This document shows, piece by piece, positions 60,071 through 64,000 of a stretch of DNA of 64,000 nt; positions within the stretch are counted from its first letter, which is position 1; the number at the start of each line of letters is the position of its first letter. This stretch comes from Epiperipatus broadwayi. Lineage: Eukaryota; Onychophora; Udeonychophora; Euonychophora; Peripatidae. Made by a program: the position numbers and the translations under genes. The notes beneath the pieces are model-generated. The model worked only from the letters and a program-made list of their open reading frames with translations. It was not told the origin of the DNA and did no database searches. The DNA is taken from NCBI GenBank assembly GCA_028023455.1, contig JAQFVV010006274.1, positions 2,668,001-2,732,000 on the forward strand. The letters run 5' to 3'.

Positions 60071-62460
60071 AAGAAAATACTTTCTAGGTAAACTGAAATA
60101 AATATATTTTATAAAAATGGAAATAAAACTATTTAAAAATAAATTGAAAAGCAATTAAACTCTAATTGACTTTTAACTAAAAAAAGTAAGGAGAAGAAAA
60201 AACTTTTTAATTTTTAAAAGTTGTCTGGACAGAGAATGTGCTTGTAGTAAAGATCAATTGAACGAAACTAAAAATAAATAAGTTCAATATTAAAATTCTT
60301 TTTTTTTTTTTTACTTTGAATAAGGTGATATCCAAAAAATAAAATGTAACAAATTTTGAGAAAAATTCACTTTACTAACTAACTTGTTGGGAAATGTTGG
60401 TTTATTAAAGAATACAAGAATTTCAAGATAGAGATTTTTATTATATTTAAATCTAATTAACTTAACTAAGAATTATGGAGAAAAACTTTTTAATTTTTAA
60501 AAGTTTGTCCAGATGATGGGATATTAATAAAATCCAGTTTTATAGATACATCGGCTTTTACAAAAATGTCGGTTTTTTCCTCCTACTTTCAGAAAAAGGA
60601 GATAAGAGTTTGCTTTAAAATTATTATAGGAAATCAGAATTGACTAATTAAAATTTGGTAGCAAATATATCATTCAACTATGCAGACTTTAAAACTAGAA
60701 AGTCACCTCTTTTTGTATATATATTAAAATCTATTATTTAGATACTCTTAAATTTTCTCTTTCGTTACGATTACTGGATTTTTATAATAAAGATTTTTGC
60801 AACTATTCTGGATGATGAAGAATGTTACTAGTGACCTTACTAGATAATAGATTCATTAATTTATTATGATGATAACATTTTCATTTTTTTTAAATATTCT
60901 TTCTGTTATTCTTTCTTAATTTTACTTATATTATTTGAATAATTTCTGTGCAATCTAATTGACCTAAAACGCTTTGGAATTGTACATTAAATGGATTTAT
61001 TATTTTAAATATGTTAGGGATTTGTTTGTTTATTTATTTATTTTTTTTTTTTAAAAAAAAAACTATAAATATGATAGACCTTCTAAAATCACTACAGCTT
61101 ACAATATAGCTCTATAATAAAGTGTTAAAATATAAATTGAGTTGAATCTGGGGATAAATGTTAAACTACTTAACATGATAAACAAGTGTTTTTGCTTGGT
61201 TGCAGTATTCTATTGCTTAATTACTCTACTTTGGGAAAAGAAGTTAAATTATATACATGTGTAATAAATGTAATGGATAAAATAGATGATTAATGTAACA
61301 TATTCATAAAAGTTGATTACCAATTTAATGCTAATCAAAATATAGAAATTTTGTGAAGAGTTGTATTTATAATTTGAGGATTTGTTTAAAAGTGCCTGGA
61401 TATATATTTAAAAAAGTACATTAAATGAGTATTATTGAGTTACAGTCATATTAATATCATAAGAGAAATAAGGCTATAAAGAGAAACATTTAAGTAGAGT
61501 TATCTTAGTATTATAACAATAATAAGAAAATCATCTCGCCTTAATTATTCAAGGAGTCTTGTACTATACTTAAGAAAATTGGAGTTAATAAGTATTTTTT
61601 CATACAAAAATATTTTAAATCAGATTTTGATACAAATCAAAAATTGTTATACTCTATAAAATAAAATAATTAATGTTTATTGTTTCAGAAGTCATCTGAT
61701 GTCACCAAAATAATAGATGGAGTTTTGATACATAAACTTTTAGTTATCAAATCCTTCATTCTATCATTGCATTAAATCATTGAAGTAGTGGTGGTAATGT
61801 AATAAATATGTATTTAGTATATACTGTAACATTTATTTATATATGTTACAAATATATTGGGATTTTATAAATCATAAATAATACTAAACATTTAAGAGAG
61901 AATATGCACATGCCTTTAACCTTTTCAAAGTTCTATCCTCAGAGCTATACAGATAAATATATTATATAAGAAAATAATAAAAAAAAACATGCAAAAGATA
62001 TACATCTTTCATCTTAAGTGTAATGTATCAACAATTTATATATATATTAATGAAATTAGAATAATATTTTAGGCTTAATTAAATTTTAGTATATTATTCC
62101 AAATCTATTATCTTATTTTAAAAAAATTCAAAATTAAGAATCAGTGATTATTAATGAGTAAAAATATCACCTAAATATAATATTAATCAAAAATATGAAA
62201 CTGTATATAAACATAGCTGCATAAACTGTTAGTTTTTGTAATTAAGCATTACATTTTGCTACCATTTTTATATTATATGCTGATAATCATATTGCTTTTA
62301 ATAAATAAGTAGAAAAAGATTTAAATTAATATATATTTTCTAATTGGATTTTGGTTCAGTTTATATATAAATATATAATATTTAAATACATGTATATTGT
62401 TTATAGTATAGTTAATGTAATTATAAGGTACTTGTATTCAGACTTTCAAGATCTCTACAG
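60071..62460. other. AT-rich stretch, nothing recognised
   Basis: A minus-strand frame at 59963-60154 and others are short and hydrophobic without a domain. A sentence of repeated TTTTTAATTTTTAAAAGT occurs at 60206 and 60488, a small duplicated motif. Confidence 0.5.
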
Positions 62461-62520
62461 TTATCCAATCCAACTTATACAACCAATACATATGACCACA
62501 TACATATAAAAAAGATCATC

Positions 62521-62575
62521 GATCTCCACTGTATGTATTTCATGCTGAACCTGCAATCATCAGTTGGGCCAGATC
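62521..62575 (-). ncRNA. hammerhead ribozyme, family G, fuller copy
   Basis: Minus strand: outer stem I GATCT, inner CCAA, CTGATGA (62557-62563), stem II TGC-loop-GCA with flanking U-U, GAAA (62538-62541), ATACATAC as a decayed ATACGTAT palindrome, A17, GTGG, AGATC closing the outer stem. U16.1 has become C, so activity is doubtful. Confidence 0.65.
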
Positions 62576-62720
62576 ACCATCTCTAACACATATATATGCA
62601 ATCAGTGTTCAGTTTTATATTAAGATAGTAAATATTCAAACTTTAACAGTCAAGCTTATATCTCTCCATTCTCCAACTCTTCAGCCATCCATATTATTAA
62701 AAATCTGAGGATGGAATGCA
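62521..62720 (-). repeat. family G repeat, second copy
   Basis: Matches 40420-40620 (TATTTCATGCTGAACCTGCA, CAATCATCAGTTGG, CAATCAGTGTTCAG, TTATATTAAGATAG, CTCTTCAGCC). The tRNA-like part seen at 40 kb is not recognised here. Confidence 0.7.
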
Positions 62721-64000
62721 TATATATATGTTAAAGTGATAAAAATATTTACAGTTAATTACTTTTTAAAAAAGTTTAATTACACTAGCTAATAAATTAA
62801 CATATAACAAATTTTTACCAACTTCCACATTTCATTAAAGAAACCAATCAATCAGTTCTTCCAGAATAATTGTTTCATGGCTTGCAATATCATTCTTAAA
62901 CTGCACATTTCAAAAGTAACATCCAGTGTAATATACACAAATCTTTTTTTAGTAAATACTAAACATAAGATCAATTTTATTTTAAAGTGCAAAATAATCA
63001 CAATGCAATCTTCATAGGTATCATATATTTAAACATTATTTAGAAATTTGTAGTTGTTTTTAAATAACCTTTTCATATTTTAGCATTTTCTTTTGTCATT
63101 TCTTAGTGGCTGATTGGGTTATATTTTCAACATTTTATTTAAAGATTAAACCTTTAGTCTGCATTGTTTATTAATATATTTTACTTATTAGAAATATAAG
63201 TTTACAAATAAAAAAGATTAGAAAATATTTCTACTTTTTAGATATATAAACATTAAACTGTAATATACAACAATAACTTTGTTTGTATTATCTCAAGATC
63301 ATATTTTTATCAATGAAAATAATATTTGAATTAAATGTTTATTTGAGCTCTGTTTCTCAAATCTGAATGAATTATTGTTAAATCATCACAGACCAATAAA
63401 ATTTTCTTCTAAAATTTTAAATTACATTTATAATTATTTTTAAAATGACAACAACTTTCTTCTGCAGTCTTTGTGAAGGCAGGGCCAATAATAATTTTGA
63501 TTTTTACCATTATATAATATTTTTCTTGTACTTTTTAAAAAACGTTTTTGGATAAAATCTAATTATAATCGTAAATATATTTTGATTTTGGAATAAATAT
63601 TTTACAAATATTTTTAACAAATAAGTATAAATATATAAATGAAGTATAGAAGTATAAAAAATATACAACATTTTTACAAAGTCATACAAAAGAAAAGTGT
63701 TTGCAAATACTTTTACAATCATTTTTGAAACCTGAAACAAAGAATCTATAAATAAGCAGTATTAACAGTTCGTTTGTTTTAGGTTTTCTTTACAGGATTG
63801 ATATCTTCAGAGTTTTTAAAATCTAATATATATTTAGTGTTTTTCTGAAGATTTGTGATGATGGTATTTTAGTTGTATTTATATGTTGGACTATTTCAAT
63901 CATCCAATATTAATTATCAAATGTCTTATTTAAATATTCCAATTACATTCAACTGTTAGTAATAGCACACAGGTTAGTATATGCACAATGTTTCAAGAGG
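62721..64000. other. AT-rich stretch, nothing recognised
   Basis: No gene, RNA or repeat recognised to the end of the window. Confidence 0.55.

Overview
This window looks like non-genic DNA from an invertebrate animal. It is very AT-rich, full of TA, CA/TA and TATC microsatellites, and has no convincing host protein-coding exon. I cannot name the species. Most long open frames are remnants of retroelements or chance frames in AT-rich or simple repeats. CpG decay between element copies suggests that repeats are methylated. One short stretch near 59.4-60.1 kb keeps its CpGs and carries an NRF1-like palindrome, so it is the best candidate for a host promoter.

The main theme is Penelope-like elements (PLEs) and small self-cleaving hammerhead ribozymes (HHRs). 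PLE remains with GIY-YIG endonuclease and/or reverse-transcriptase (RT) sequence lie at about 3.6-4.0, 14.4-15.4, 23.1-24.5, 41.2-45.0 and 55.2-57.2 kb. The last four are inverted pairs joined at their 5' sides, with both arms reading outward. Only the 23-24 kb pair keeps open GIY-YIG frames.

By eye I find about twenty HHR or HHR-like motifs. I group them as A (helix III ACCGGT), B (ATCATGAT), C (ACTAGT), D (ATAT), E (derived from ACGT), F (AGCGCT or AGCATGCT), G (ATACGTAT) and H (AGTACT). All have a very short self-complementary helix III, as expected of PLE-type HHRs that act as dimers. A, B and C occur in tandem units of about 409-425 bp, like animal retrozymes. F and H lie just 3' of PLE GIY-YIG sequence. 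In F the core CUGANGA box reads AUGANUA, and in H it reads UUGAUAA. In both cases the C3-G8 core pair is replaced by another Watson-Crick pair (A-U or U-A). This is the most interesting signal in the window.

Layout: 0-3 kb is a decayed jockey/CR1-like LINE, interrupted by other repeats. 3.4-4.0 kb is a PLE relic with an F ribozyme. 4.6-5.3 kb is a long TATC array. 6-14 kb holds retrozyme-like units, a tRNA-Val-like sequence and small tandem repeats. 14.4-15.4 kb is an inverted PLE pair. 16.2-22.1 kb is a complete non-autonomous LTR retrotransposon with 1.66-kb LTRs, a tRNA-Lys-type primer site and a broken coiled-coil gag-like frame. 22.4-24.5 kb is D/E/H ribozymes plus the PLE palindrome. 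27.2 kb is an F ribozyme in an inverted repeat. 33.0-39.6 kb is a pair of 1.3-1.5-kb direct repeats, possibly LTRs, enclosing the B retrozyme array. 40.1-41 kb holds tRNA-derived repeats, one joined to a G ribozyme. 41.2-45.0 kb is an inverted RT/GIY-YIG PLE pair. 47.3-54.2 kb is a minus-strand LINE relic split by a 4.0-kb AT-rich insertion. 54.2-58.6 kb is A, F and C ribozyme elements around another PLE pair. 58.6-64 kb is mostly featureless apart from the CpG-rich patch and a second G-type repeat.

All motif and structure calls were made by reading the sequence; nothing was folded or searched by computer.
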